NCBI GenBank assembly: GCA_023238725.1
Contig: CM041548.1
Location: forward strand, 18,435,752 to 18,499,751
Source of the DNA: Scortum barcoo
Lineage: Eukaryota; Chordata; Actinopteri; Centrarchiformes; Terapontidae
DNA length: 64,000 nucleotides
Direction of reading: 5' to 3'
The notes under the pieces are model-generated. The model was given only the letters and a program-made list of their open reading frames with translations. It had not been told where the DNA came from and made no database searches. The translations under genes and the position numbers were made by a program. Positions within the stretch are counted from its first letter, which is position 1. Every line of letters begins with the position of its first letter. Below, one piece after another: positions 34,851 to 47,200 of this stretch.

Positions 34851-35574
34851 ATACATATATATACCCAGATTAAAGCGTTGCAACATGAATGATTTGGTGA
34901 ACGTGCCTTGTGCATTTTTGCAGGATTTGTGGGTATTAAGTTGAATTTCTCAAGCAGTTATCCCTGGCTGCAATTTAAAGCTGATAACATGCAAAGTGTA
35001 GCTTTTCACGTGTTGAGAGAAAACCCTAAACTACTCATTCAATCAGCCTTTTACTATGTTGAGCTTTGATCAGAGAACGGAGCAGCTCGTGCATTAATAA
35101 ACATCCGTCAGTCTCTTTGTTTTACCACTGTGGTACCACCCTGCTGAACTTCTCAGTGGGACACATTGAAAACAAAGATTTCAACCTCATTTGGGTGCCA
35201 GTCCTGGAAAAATAAAAGCCTCATGAGTAAACAAACATCACTCTCCATTCATCTTAAGCACGCCGGTGCCAGATTTTACATCTGAGTGACGTTGGGGCGG
35301 GGGTTAGTTGTCTAGTATCTATCCTTCAGTCTGGAGCATGTTCACAGGTATTGACTGAACTCTCCCGAGGCGCACAAAGAACAAATGCGGTGGAATTTTT
35401 TTTCCATTTCAACAGGAGACGTTCCCTAATAAAAAAACAGTCTTCCCGTGCAGCGCTGTCAGCTCACGGTCCCTCGGCAGATCTGGGAACACGCTGCGCT
35501 GTCAGTCTGTCTGTGACGAATCCCCGGGGACGGTCCGGAAAACCAGATGAGTGTGAGATATGTGATGAGTGCAA

Positions 35575-35587
35575 AGGTCAGAGGTCA
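35575..35587 (+). promoter_or_regulatory. Perfect DR1 nuclear-receptor element
   Basis: AGGTCAGAGGTCA is two perfect AGGTCA half sites with a 1-base spacer, the arrangement bound by RXR-containing dimers, PPAR-RXR, HNF4 and COUP-TF. A 12-base match is expected less than once in a hundred windows of this size. It is 26.6 kb upstream of the nedd9 start codon. Confidence 0.45.
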
Positions 35588-35867
35588 AGGGGCCTGCAGC
35601 ATTTAAACTTAAACTATACGCTCCGTGCTGAGCTGCAGATTCTGTCGTACGATCCTGCACACGTTTCTTCCACAAACAATAAAGACAAACGTGTCTGTTC
35701 AGAGTCATTTTTGTTTCTCTGTATCATGATCATGGACGGATTATAAGACAGCCTCATAATTTACACTTTACACATAATTCACCCATTCAACACAGCAGCT
35801 ATCACGCAGACTGAAAGAGACGCACAACGCAGTTTCTTGCATCTCTTGATGACTTTGCATCTTCTAG

Positions 35868-36110
35868 AATCAAGAATCATTTATTGTCATCATGTTTTCA
35901 CATGACGAAATTAATATTGGTGACTTCCAGCTTTAAACGTAAATATAGGTAAAAAATAGTAATAGTAAGTAATAGTAAACATATGAAATATGTACACAAA
36001 TATCCAAAGTCCAAAGTTGCAGCAGCAATGCACAGTAGGGGGGTGGGTCAGTTGTTTAAGTGCAGTCAAGTGCATGTCTCAAGTTCTCAATAGGGGGAAA
36101 TGCATTGTAC
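35868..36110 (+). repeat. Interspersed repeat of 'TCAAGAATCATTTATTGTC' type
   Basis: TCAAGAATCATTTATTGTCA and TTTTCACATGACGAAATT, then an A/T-rich stretch with AATAGTAATAGTAAGTAATAG, match a widespread fish repeat and resemble 13105-13385. The tail CAGTCAAGTGCATG...GGGGGAAATG abuts the 21-bp minisatellite. Confidence 0.5.
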
Positions 36111-36126
36111 AGCGGTGGCAATATGT

Positions 36127-36656
36127 CGGGCCTTCTCATTTTACATCTCTTTGTATTCATTTTTGTGTCTCTTTGTGGCCATTTTGCATCTTTCCATAGT
36201 ATTTTTGTGTCTCTTTGTATTCTTTTAGCACGTTTTTCATTTTCCATCTCTAGATCATCATTTTGTATCTCTATGTCATCATTTTTCAATTCTTCTTTCA
36301 TTTTCCTGTGGTCTTTTTGCACCTATATATTCACTTGGTGTCTCTTTGTGGCCATTTTACAACTTTTATCATCATGTTGAATCTCGCTTTTTATGTCTCT
36401 TTGTATCTGTTTTACATCCTTTTGTATTCATTTTGTTTCTCATTGTCGTCATTTTGCATCTTTCAGTGGTATTTTGGTGTTTCTTTGTTTTGATTTTTAC
36501 GTATTTTTGCATTCATTTCGCGTCTCTATGTTGCCATTTTGTGTCTGCGGTCTTTCTGTGACTCTTTGTGGCTGTTTTGTTTCTCTGTGACATCGTTTTG
36601 TGTCTTTCTGTGGACTTTTTGTGACTCTTTGTTGATCCTCTTCTCTTTCAGTGACA
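36127..36656 (+). repeat. Degenerate 21-bp minisatellite
   Basis: About 25 units of the form TTTTGTGTCTCTTTGTGGCC-A follow one another with 60-90% identity. The 21-bp period is visible directly in phrases such as TTTTGTGTCTCTTTGTGGCC followed by ATTTTGCATCTTTCCATAG. Because 21 is a multiple of three, frames stay open on both strands: the minus strand shows heptads like QKDTKRC-HRETKQP-QRVTERP (within 36497-36700). These are by-products of the repeat, not a gene. Similar arrays are common in fish introns and intergenic DNA. Confidence 0.8.
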
Positions 36657-38617
36657 TTGTGCAGGTAAAGCCTAAGGTTCCCTCTGACCTCTTGTACCAA
36701 GTTCAGTAATACTTAAATGACCATGATGCCTAATGGCTTTCCATGCTCTCCATCTAATGTACATCTGTATGTTGCTCAGTGTAAATGAGTCATAAAAAGA
36801 CACAGCCACGTTGCTCACTAACTTACCCCGCCCTTCTCTCTTCTCTTCTCTTGTTTAGCCTTGTGAGTCAACATCTCACCGAGCTGCACGGTGGCATATG
36901 TCATGCTCATTCATTGTGTGTGCCCTCCACTGTCCCCAAGGACTTCTCTTAACAAGGCAGAGGAATACCTGATCTCTCTTGTGCTTTAAGTGGGCGACTC
37001 TCGGGTTACGCTCTCCGCTGGGGGTGAGGCTGTTCCCTGTTTTCCCACAGATCCTCCGAGCTGAGAGGCCTCGGTACGTCCTGTCCTGCACGAAACACTG
37101 GAAACCGGACACTCCTCTCTCCTCAATCCAGGCTGAGGGGATCGGAGCACGCAGGGGGATTATCTTTCAGCTCCCACGTCTGACACGGGGTTTACCTGAA
37201 AGGCCCACGCCAGGTTCGGGCTTGTCGGCTCTCTCCACTGTAGACGCTGCAGAGAGAGTATCTTGCAGCATTAGCAGTTCAGGTGGTTTAATTCGTGACC
37301 TTTACCGACTGCTCTTTATCACGCATACCTCAGCTTCGTGACAGTGTGAGGACAGTTTTGGCCTTTTTAGCTGAAACCAGATCACAGCGCATCCCAAGTT
37401 TTTCTACCAAAGTTTGCTCTTATGTTGATAGAAATGGAAGTTTTTTTTAATTAAAACTACTTTTTCTGTCTCCTATGAATGAAGTTTGATGTTCAAACTA
37501 GCATATATTAAACTCTTAAAGATATTTATATAACCAACTAATAACTAATCCATCTCCACCAGATGGAAAAATGTAAATTTTGCTAATATTTTTAACCTTT
37601 ATTCAACCAGGAAGTGTTGTGAGAAATGTTATTTCTTTACTATGAGTCTTGGCGCCTCGGTGCTTTGAAGCGGCATGTTATCCTTTGTTTACTCTTATTG
37701 TAAGTCAAAACTTCAATGTGCACCAAAATTCAAGCTTAGTGTAAAAGTGTATGTAAATGTAAATATATGAAATAAGATTGTTTGTCTGTATTTGGATATC
37801 ACTACACTTAACAAAAGTGAGTCAAACTAGCTGGATCTCTGGTTCACACACAGCTGGCGTTCAGCTCAGTTCAGCTCGCCTGTCACGGTTCAACAGGTGT
37901 TTTTACCATCAGACATTACAGTCTCAAACACCAACACTGCCACTGATCCACTCTCAGCATTTCACCTACTTTAAAAACTTCAGCCTTCATCTGCAGGGAC
38001 AAAACAGTTACAGCTTGGTTGGACAACATTAAAATCTCTCAGAAGACAAGAGGTTCATTTAAGTTCTGCAACAATACGGTACTTCATGCAAACCTACTCT
38101 GGAAATACGAGGGACTTTTTGGTTTATCATCAACATCAGATCTGGTCCAAATAATTTAACCACCTTTTTTGTTTCCCACAACATCAATGCTGATGCTGCA
38201 TGTTGTGGATTTACAACCTTTGTTCTGCTGTTTGTTCAGACGCCCCTCTGGCATCCCACCAAAAGTCTGGTTCTTCATATAAAGTAGGAATCTTCTGCTT
38301 CAGCACAATGGGGATGTTTAATTTTCCGGTGGGGATGCACACACACACACACACTGCCTGAGGTGGATTTTTTTTCATGTGTGCGTGTCTGTGTGTGTGC
38401 TTACGTATACATTTACAGGTGTTAAAAACAGCAGAAACAAGACAGTGTGAAGGAAGGGGATTTCTGGAGGTGAATATTTAACACCACCATGTAACCATGC
38501 TGTATTTCAGAGTGCGTAGCTGTCACAGATCAGAGAGGCTGAAAGGCTGAAAAAACACCATCCTCTTTGTGGAGTCGCTCTGCTGGTTAACTCATTACAG
38601 GAACGTCGACTGTGAGA
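36657..38617. other. Intergenic DNA, 36.7-38.6 kb
   Basis: The block 36990-37340 is unique and GC-richer, with an open frame of 120 codons on plus (36979-37341) that I do not recognise. A short (CA)n tract is at 38338-38354. Nothing else stands out. Confidence 0.4.
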
Positions 38618-38785
38618 TGTCGGTCTGTCGGTCGGCCCGCCGCCACTCCAGACTGTTAACGTCTCAGCAACTATTACATGGATTGACGTGATATTTGGGA
38701 AAGATGTTCATTGATGATGTTCAACTTTGGGGATACTCTGATCATCAGGTCAAGATTTAGTCCAAAATAACTCTCATGAGCTTTG
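38618..38785 (-). repeat. 'GTTGAGATATTTC' family, minus fragment
   Basis: GTCGGTCTGTCGGTCGGCCC, CACTCCAGACTGTTAACGTC, CTCAGCAACTATTACATGGA and GATCATCAGGTCAAGATTTA are the reverse complement of the 3' part of the family described at 19480-20095. Confidence 0.6.
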
Positions 38786-39589
38786 TGTGTAGTGTTATTA
38801 GCACTTTCTACATTTGTCTGTCATCTTTAGTTACTTTTCGGATGACTTTTTTGTCTCTCTGTCCAGTGAAAACCATGAATCATGAAATTTGATGATTTTC
38901 TATATAACTTTTTGTGACAAACTGAAGGACTGAGTCGTGGTAACCAGGCGTCCTGGTTTGTCGGGGATTCCCCTGACAGATACTGTGTCTGTAAAACACT
39001 AAAATGTTCTGGTTTTCAACATTCACAAACAAATTGTTCCAGTTTTCATCACAATGAAAATAATAATTATAAGATTATGTTTGTTTTCAGCGCTCACACA
39101 GACCTTTATTGTGTTCTTTCCTATTCATTATTACCTAACCCAATATAAAAACAATGCACCATGTCTGAATTCAACACTGCTTTTTCAGTATGGCTGTCAA
39201 TCAGTCAATTACTGTGTCACGGTCAGTGCAACAAAAATGCTGCATTCATGGCATCAGTGGTGTTGAAAGGTATGCTTATTGTCCCCATCCTGATGCAAAT
39301 GGTGTGTGCTTGAGTGCATTCATGTGTGCATGAACGACACTTAAGGATCCCAGTTTGGAGCTTTGAAGATACGGTCACAGACAGGTTAAGAGCTCCTTTA
39401 GGGATTGAGGAAATTCCCTTACAAACTATTTAAAATCCTCTTAGATTATCTGCAAAATACAAAATAATCACAAAGCAGAAAACAGGCTTTTTTAAATGGA
39501 AAGTTAGAAATAAGTGGCTCTAACAGGACAGCAACACTACTAACATATGATAATTTTTATAGACCAGGATGCATTGCTGTAGATAAAAA

Positions 39590-39850
39590 CTACCCATCAG
39601 TATATAAAGTAGTTAAAATGAGCCCAACCTGAAACATGTACAGTAGTAAAATGCAATTTACACATTAATGCAGCAGTAATATTATTTCAGAAACACTGCC
39701 AGGGAATATTTTAATGAGTACGTTTACTATTGATATTTTAAGTATATTTTGCTGATACACACTTTTACTTAAATAAGTTAAATATAAATAAGATTTCAAT
39801 GCAGGACTTTTACTTGCACTGTTGTCACTGTGTGGTATTAGCAGCGTTTC
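39590..39850 (-). repeat. 'AAGTACTTTTACT' family copy
   Basis: CCCATCAGTATATAAAGTAG, ACATTAATGCAGCAGTAATA, TTTTAAGTATATTTTGCTGA and GCAGGACTTTTACTTG appear in the family's minus-strand order. Confidence 0.6.
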
Positions 39851-42079
39851 TCCCTCCACTGTCTGGTAACCATATTTTATGTACCTAATAATCCTTTTAG
39901 TTGTAGAAAGTGGAAAGTTTCCTGCCATATAGTGCTGAATTTAATTCTTCCATGAACTGCAGTTAATCGAAACAAATCAGTGGCTTGCAAATTCGGATGC
40001 CAAGCCGCCAGACTGCGCTTTGTAACTTTTGATTTATTAAAACAGAGCAAAATTAGATCTTTATAATCATCCTGAGGGTCAATTGAAAACAACTATTAGT
40101 TCAATAATTCTTCATCTGAGTCGTATTATCTACAAATAAAAAAAAAATCAGAGGCTTCAATTACCCAGCAGGACACTGCAGCATATTCCATCCTCCTGTA
40201 AAAACACTGATACCACACACTCCCACCACCAGGCACAAAGCCATGCCGTGGATTACTATAGTACCTCAGCAGAAACACACCGGTTTCCAGCATGAACTCA
40301 CTCTGGATGAACATAAGGATTCTTGGTTTCCCTCTATAAGTGCTTCTCGTTCCTGCTAATGGGCTGCTGGGAGGGCAGAGGAGTACATGGGAAACAAGCT
40401 TGTTAATTCAACTTACAGCGGGATTTCTATGGGCTTCTTTAACGTGACAAAAGGGGGGAGCGAAAACAAAACCAAGTGGCTTATTCTGTGGTTTTGTTGT
40501 GCAGTAAAAAAAAAAAAGCCAGTCAGTGAAGCACATTCCTCAGCATAGATGTGTTGAAGCTAAGATACTGTGGCCTTTTGGTTCGTGCAGCCAGTTTCAC
40601 GTGTGTGTTCAGATTTGAATTAAAAAAGGGCTCTTAACTTTAGTTTTTAGCCTTTTGAAAACTATTTAAAAAAGAGCTAAGAGTGAGAAATGGATTCAAT
40701 TGTGTTTATCTGCTCAAACGTTACATGCAAAATGGCTAAATAGCTTATCACTTGCAGCATTAATCAAGCGATAAAAGAGCTTTTTATTAACTAATTATTA
40801 ATTTGTATTTTGTTTGTTGGGTCACATGAAAAAGACATTTTAAAGACTTGTACATCCACCGTGTAGTACTTGATTGTGTGGAGGCTAGTCGCATCAGGCA
40901 TTAACATCTTTGTCTAACTCTTTACTGAATTTAGAGAAGTTGAAACACCAGCCAATGTTACCCGAGATAGCGATTCCTTTACCAAACACATAAATAGGCC
41001 TCATCCTAAAAATCTGTTCTGTAACGTTAAATGACAAACTTTTAGCTCATGACAATGCTAACAATTTGTCTCAAATACCATCATGTATTTTACCATCAAG
41101 TGCACATTTAAGACACATTTAAGATTTAAGTTTTTCATTTTATAATGAAATGAAAATGAAACTGGAACCATGAAAATGTCAGCCATAGACAATATTTTCC
41201 AATGTTAGCATAATAATGAGATAGCTTTAGCTGATAAAGATGCTAGAACAACAGTCATTTCTCATTTGATGGACAGAAATGAGCAGAGCTACTTCCATTT
41301 TCATTTCAGACTGTAAAAAGAAAGGCTAAATGTGATTTCAGGTGGATTTTAAGTGTAAAGTAACTGCCTGTTTTTGCTAATCTGTGACTGTAAAGTGAAT
41401 TATTTGTGACATTTAGGGTTTGACACACAAATAAAACAAAACTTCAACAAATGTTGACTCTTGACTTTATCAAAGGTCAGCTGAGGGTCTGGATGAGGAC
41501 GAACAGTCTGTCTGCAGTTTACACCGAAACAAGCTTTGGATGTTTCCTAAATAACATGCACAGATTGGAAAGTCTCTGCAGGTAGGAGGGAAGTGCGCTC
41601 TTCTTCTGTCCACATGTAACCTTGAAACGGGGATTAGATGCATGATGGACGAAGGATTTATCAGTATAATCCAGACTAAGGGCACTGATGTAATGCGGTG
41701 TTGCATCATCAAACAATTTATCTGGATTGGATGAACTGTTTTGGTCTTTAAATCGCTCGCATGTGTTGAGTCAAAAAGATCAACTCCACTGCAGATCAAG
41801 TTTGTTGGCAGTGAAAACGTGTTTGTTGACCTCAGCTCTCCTCTGGGTGCTCTTCATGTTGTCGGGATGAAGACTGAGCACCATAAAAGTCAAATAATTG
41901 ACCCACGCCCCCCCCGAGCCTGGTGATGAGATCCACTTACATCATGTCCACAGGCCAAAGTCCGAGCAGTGTTTGTTCCTTTGTGATTCCTACAAGTCAG
42001 AAGAAATCTGGTATCATTAACTGTAACTAAATACTGTTTTATTACATCATATTTCTATCATGGCTCTGTATTAATACAG
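39851..42079. other. Intergenic DNA, 39.9-42.1 kb
   Basis: AT-rich unique-looking sequence with an A run at 40506-40517. No gene, no clear repeat and no motif cluster that I would defend. Confidence 0.4.
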
Positions 42080-42300
42080 AGAAAAACAAAGCATCATTGC
42101 CTATTCAGTCTGGTGTACACTGTTTACATCTTGATGTCTTAATTTTGACTTAAGTTTATACATTTATACATTTATATTTATATATCATTTTACTTTATCT
42201 ATCTTTATCTTTACTTATTTCTGTGCTTATGCTGCTGCAACACCTGTATTTCCTTTCTGGGGATCATTAAAAAACTTACTTTATCTTACTTTATTAATAA
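42080..42300 (+). mobile_element. LINE 3'-end remnant
   Basis: The terminus TGCTGCTGCAACACCTGTAT, then CTTTCTGGGGATCATTAAAA and CTTACTTTATCTTACTTTAT, is the same type as the insertion at 11276-11519 ('GCTGCTGTAACA...GGGATCAATAAA' plus pentamer tail). The AT-rich 3'-UTR-like part upstream is diverged. No ORF sequence is retained. Confidence 0.6.
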
Positions 42301-43665
42301 TTTTGGTTGATTTTTGAGCTAAAAAGTCACTTAATGCTTTCCAGTGGATGTTCATTCATATTTTCTTGACAAAAACTTGATAAGTAATTGATATGACCAA
42401 CAATTTGCTGCTATTTATTTTATTTACTTTTATGATCTTGTTTTAAAGTCAATAAATGAGGATGAAATGATGATGTATAATTTTTTTTGACAATAAAACC
42501 CATGAAAAGGTAAAAAAAACACAGGTTTTCAATTACAGGATTGACAGAAAATGAATACCCATCTATTCTGACAATCAATTGTACTCGCTTCAGCCATTTA
42601 CTAAACATTTTCTTGTCTGAGCTTCTGAATTGTGGTGGATTTCTGCTTTTCTTTGTCCGATATGAAAATAAAATGGGGTTTTGGGGTTTTGGTCCCAACA
42701 AAACAAGACATTTGAATACATCAGCTCGAGCTCTGGGAATACATGATGGGTATTTTTCACTGCTTATTAGCAGATCAGCTGATACTGAAACAGTTGCAGC
42801 CAAGCAGCTATTTTTGCACAATAGGAAATGAATGTCAGTTCATCACAATAAACACGAAGCCTTCATTTGGTTTCTTCTTTATCGGCTCGTTTCATTGTGC
42901 CAAAGTTGCATTGTGGTATCAGTGTGCTTCATTATGTTTCACTCTGTTTGCTGTCAGTCAGCCGCTGCTCGCACAAAGAAACCAGAACCTCTGCCAGACT
43001 ATGGGGTGAACATTTGGGCGTCTTTGTTTGCTGGGACAGACATTAATTTCAAGCCTGGTTTGACACAAAAAAATGATAAGAAACACATTAATATAAGAAG
43101 ATCCATGGCTTACAGTTTGGGAGAGAGCAGACGGAAGTAAATAGTCGATAAGTGAAGACCAAACCTTGAAATTTTGCAAGTGATGCCGAGACATCCTGAC
43201 AGCTCAGTAAAACAAAGCTGCATCTGTTCTTGTGTTCTGCAGAGACGGATGTGAAAGCAGCAGGGGAGCAGGTATGAATCCCCCGCAGGCCTCAACGCAC
43301 TCCGCCTGCTCTCTCCTGTTAAAGCTCTGACCAATATTTCATTGATTTTTTTCTCCCCTCCCCCCCTCCCGTTTCTGTGACAAGGTAAAGAGTAGCTTTC
43401 AAAGACACCACATCTTCAGAGCTCTAACCAAAATATAGCAGGAAAAGGCTCGAGGTTGTCATGCCGGTGGGACTCCAGTCTGGACGGGCTTTACCGAGAG
43501 GAGGCTCGCCTGGTTGGGAGGCGGCTGGCGTGACCCACTTCTCTGCTCGGCGTGAAGCTCGTCTCCGGATCTGACATGGTGAACGAAGTGTGGTTTCATC
43601 TTAAGATGTGTTAAAGTGGCTGCAGACAAAGAGTCGATATACTGTCGATAAACTGTGTTGTTGTT
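42301..43665. other. Intergenic DNA, 42.3-43.7 kb
   Basis: Unique-looking. Overlapping open frames of 88-133 codons on both strands (42420-43140) share the same DNA and have no recognisable product. I treat them as chance. Confidence 0.35.
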
Positions 43666-44250
43666 CAGTTACTCAAGTACTGTACTTTTTTTTAGTTACT
43701 TTTACTTTGCTTGAGTATTTCAGCTTTCTACTGCTTTATGCTTCTATTTAACTACATTTCAAAAAGCAAATATTAAATTTATTACTCCCCTAAATTTATC
43801 TGACAGCTTTAGTTACTCGTTACTTTGCAGATTACAAAATATAAATCAACTAATAAATGGTGATGTATTACTATAATAGGTTAAGCTACCCATCAGTATA
43901 TAAAGTAATATTTAATAAACAAAATCTTTATCAGCTGCAACATTAAAGTACACACTGATGCATCAATAATTTTATACCAGTAATGTCATATCCAGCATAA
44001 TTCTGAGTACTTTTATTTTTATATGTTGATCCTAATCCTATTACTAATTAAAATTAAAATTACTTTTTCCACCAAAACCAACTCTAACTGTAAACTCCTG
44101 TTTTAACATTAATGCATACTCAAAATAATGAGTGCTAATAATCTAATGATATAATATATAATAGTGTAACATTAACTCGGGACTATTTTCTCCGTTGAGT
44201 ATTTTTTATATTTAATACATTTCCCATCCCAACTGTTTTTACTTGTGCTG
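43666..44250 (-). repeat. 'AAGTACTTTTACT' family copy, near full length
   Basis: The sequence opens CAGTTACTCAAGTACTGTAC and continues AGTTACTTTTACTTTGCTTG, CTACATTTCAAAAAGC, TCGTTACTTTGCAGATTAC, CTACCCATCAGTATATAAAG, CAGCTGCAACATTAAAGTA and TCTGAGTACTTTTAT. This is the full minus-strand order of the family and one of the best copies in the window. Confidence 0.75.
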
Positions 44251-47200
44251 TTTTATTGTAAGTATAATCACTTTAAAAACAATCCCTCTACACCAGAGAC
44301 TGTAAAGAACAATTAAATACAGTCCTGCCCACAAACTTGCACATCCTGCAGTTTTGTTTCATTTTCTAATTCACACACCTTGCATGAACTTGAAAAGGGG
44401 AAAACTGACGCCAGCAACAATCGCTGCATTGAAAGAAGTTACAGCAGGTTCGTTTGTTGGCATCACAACAGACACGGATTTAAAAGCGGCGACTGGATCA
44501 CATCTTTTCTGTGAGCGCCGGGTTTGGAAGTGAAGTGTCAGCTCAAAAGATCCTTTTATGGCTCCAAACAAGTTCAAGTGTGAGGCAGGATGCTGACTGA
44601 ACACTTTTAAACCCATATTGAGTCTTTTGATACTGTTTAAATGAGGTTACGATACCTTATTTATTTCCCAAACTATCAACAAAATGACTCCTGGATAACT
44701 GGATGGATTTACTTTTTCTGGTAGGAGAGTTCATAGAGGGAGTTTTTTATCCAGTCCAGGTATGGTGGGTGATTTTTTTTTAACAAAAGAGGCTGATAGG
44801 TCATCGGTTCAAGACAGCAGACAGCTTGTTTTTGAAGGACAGATAAAAGCCGAAAACCTTAGATGGGAGGAATCTTCAGTTCAATTTTGCCCCCTTCCCT
44901 TTCCCCTGAATCCTTAAATAAAGACACTTTATGTTTCATCTGCCTTTGAGTCTCTTATTTTATTGTGAGTCTTGCTTCACATCCCCTTGGGTTTCCACAT
45001 GGAGTATATTCACAGTTTGGTATTAGTATTTTAGTCTGAGTAAGGGATCGAAATACTTCTTCCATCACTGCAAATTTAAGAAATTTGTATAAGGTATAGG
45101 TAAGCTAATATATGCATATAATAGAAAAAAAATAGAAAAATTTATAAAGTTCAAAATGTTCATATATTGCTCAGAGATTATTAAAAAACCCAACAAATTA
45201 AGCCCAGCTAACAGAAAACAAAAATGCAGGTTGGAAAGTCTGATCTAATGTGTCCTACTTGGCTCAACTTGCTGGATGCCATTTCCTTCTCGACAACGTG
45301 AGTTCACCCACACCTGTATTCATCCAATCAAGCTCCCGGTGTGGCCTGATGGCATCATTTAACAAAAATCCTTGTAACTACAATAAAAAACGTCTCCAGC
45401 AGATCCAGTCAACCTCAAGATTCCTGCTTTCTTGAGTAAAGGAGAAACACGAGCGGTCATGTGACATTTTAAACCAATTACAGACAATTAACCCAGTGTG
45501 AGAAAACATTTTCCCAGCAATCATGACTAAAGCGGAGGTTTTCCCATGTGTGTCGTCTGTGACAACGCAAAGCCACGTACCAGGAAAGGTTGAGAGTCAC
45601 CAGTCTGCACATTCATCCCTTCACAGATTAAAACAGCGAATCAAATTTTAAACAAGTGATGAAAACTTTGACGTCACACTGTGGGATGTCCACAACGATG
45701 CAGACGTTTTCTTTGTTTGTGTCCCACATTTCTGCACAAACTGCATCCAAACATCACCCAGTGTTTTTCTGCAGACGTCCTCCCTCCCCTCCTTCTGAAT
45801 TTCTTTCAGATCCAGCTTCAACATTCAGCCATTGAGGTCAAGCAGGGCAACAAAAGAGCTCAAGTTGCCCTTCTGTTCATTCACTGGAGACATAGTATGG
45901 CAAACAAACAAGGAGAGTGAAAGGCTAACCCTGTTGTTTGGCGTCAACTACATCCTGTACAGTATAATCCCTAAACGGAGGTCTTTTGTTGTGAAGGATC
46001 GAGCTAACTGCAGGGTGTGGTGGTTTTAACTGTACCATGCCTCGACAGAGTTGTCAGGATGAAATACGGATGCCTTTAACTCGCACAAAAACCAAGAGAA
46101 AGAGGAGACGGGAGCACCGAGAGGACTGATATGAAAAGGAAATAAAAACTAAAATAAAGGCTTTATCATTGTTTGTTTTGTCCTGAAAACACCACACAGA
46201 TTATAAATCACTCAACAACAAAAAAAAAGGCCTGCGGTGGAAAAGCTTAAATCATTTTCATAGCTCTGAACAAAATCAGGTCATTTCATAATGGGAATGT
46301 TGTGTCCCAAATGACAGAGAAATCCAGCCTCAGTGTGACAGTGATGTACAGTAAACGCCCCTGAGGGTGAAAACAGGGGAGGGCTGCGCTGATAAGTGAG
46401 AGAATGGCTCACCAGACTTGTTATTATAACAGGACGTGGCCGTTTGTGGCTCCGCTCGGCACACATCCAGCTGCAGAATTGCATAATATAAGAATAGGAA
46501 ATTCTGCTGATAAAGTCTATTGTTCCAAAGTGCCAAGCAGACCAACAAAACAAACACAACATGGGTTTGTCCGCTGGCTAGTTCAAACAACAACACTGGA
46601 CTCAGGAGATGGATGCTGCCAGGTGTATACCAGAAACTCTTTTTTTGTACATAAGGCTAAAAAAAAAACTTAAACTAAATGGGATTCAATCAGAAACACT
46701 GATGTCAAGAAAGTGACTTGCAAATTGTTGCACTGTTGAATACGATGGTTCTGATGGAGCTTTCAAAGAGGCTGATTCAAAATGACTGGATGCCATTAAT
46801 CAGCTGGAGGCCAACCACCTGCGAACTGATGACTGTGAGGCATGAATGAAGCAGCTGATGACAATCAGATAATGCCTGACCAACAAGTGCGCTGCATTTG
46901 TGAAGGGGAAGGTCTCACAAATACAAAAAGAACTGTATATATGTCACATCTAATAAAGACATAAGGCAGACAAGATGAACATAAAAAGGAATGCATTATG
47001 AGCGTGCATGACTTAAAGAGGTTATATGAAGGTTATATGAAAAAACTCTTCATGAAAATGTTGAATAATGTGTTTTTGTCGCGTATTTCTCCTGCCAACT
47101 GTCATTCAACATACTAGGACCCACCTTTGCAGCAGTGTGTCTAATAGCTCTGTGATTTTATTACTATTCAAACTTCTATCTGCATCAAGAAAAACTCAAC

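Larger units (their letters stand above)
30273..35867. other. Intergenic DNA, 30.3-35.9 kb
   Basis: This holds scattered repeat pieces: about 30560-30720 (a TTTGTAAAGCACTTTTCAAC-type word), a 13-bp direct duplication CTATAGTATAGTA at 30669-30694, 32335-32480, and 34600-34850. Unique motif-bearing pieces are at 33060-33200 (octamers) and 35575-35587 (DR1). No gene is recognised. Confidence 0.45.

Noticed and set aside
36056..36700. Charged heptad proteins on minus and hydrophobic ones on plus.
   Set aside because: They are translations of the degenerate 21-bp minisatellite, whose length is a multiple of three.
36979..37341. 120-codon frame preceded by a polypyrimidine-CAG.
   Set aside because: The apparent acceptor falls inside the frame and the peptide matches nothing I know.
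38338..38354. CA tract and other short microsatellites (50252-50270 GT, 57139-57151 GA), considered as noteworthy.
   Set aside because: Ordinary simple repeats for a fish genome, with no special context, unlike the CA tract in the nedd9 leader.
42420..43140. Several open frames of 88-133 codons on both strands.
   Set aside because: Mutually overlapping in different frames and without any recognisable motif.
44800..44818. GGTTCAAGAC, a match to the RNA polymerase III B-box, suggesting a tRNA or SINE.
   Set aside because: There is no A-box at the right distance and no cloverleaf can be drawn around it.
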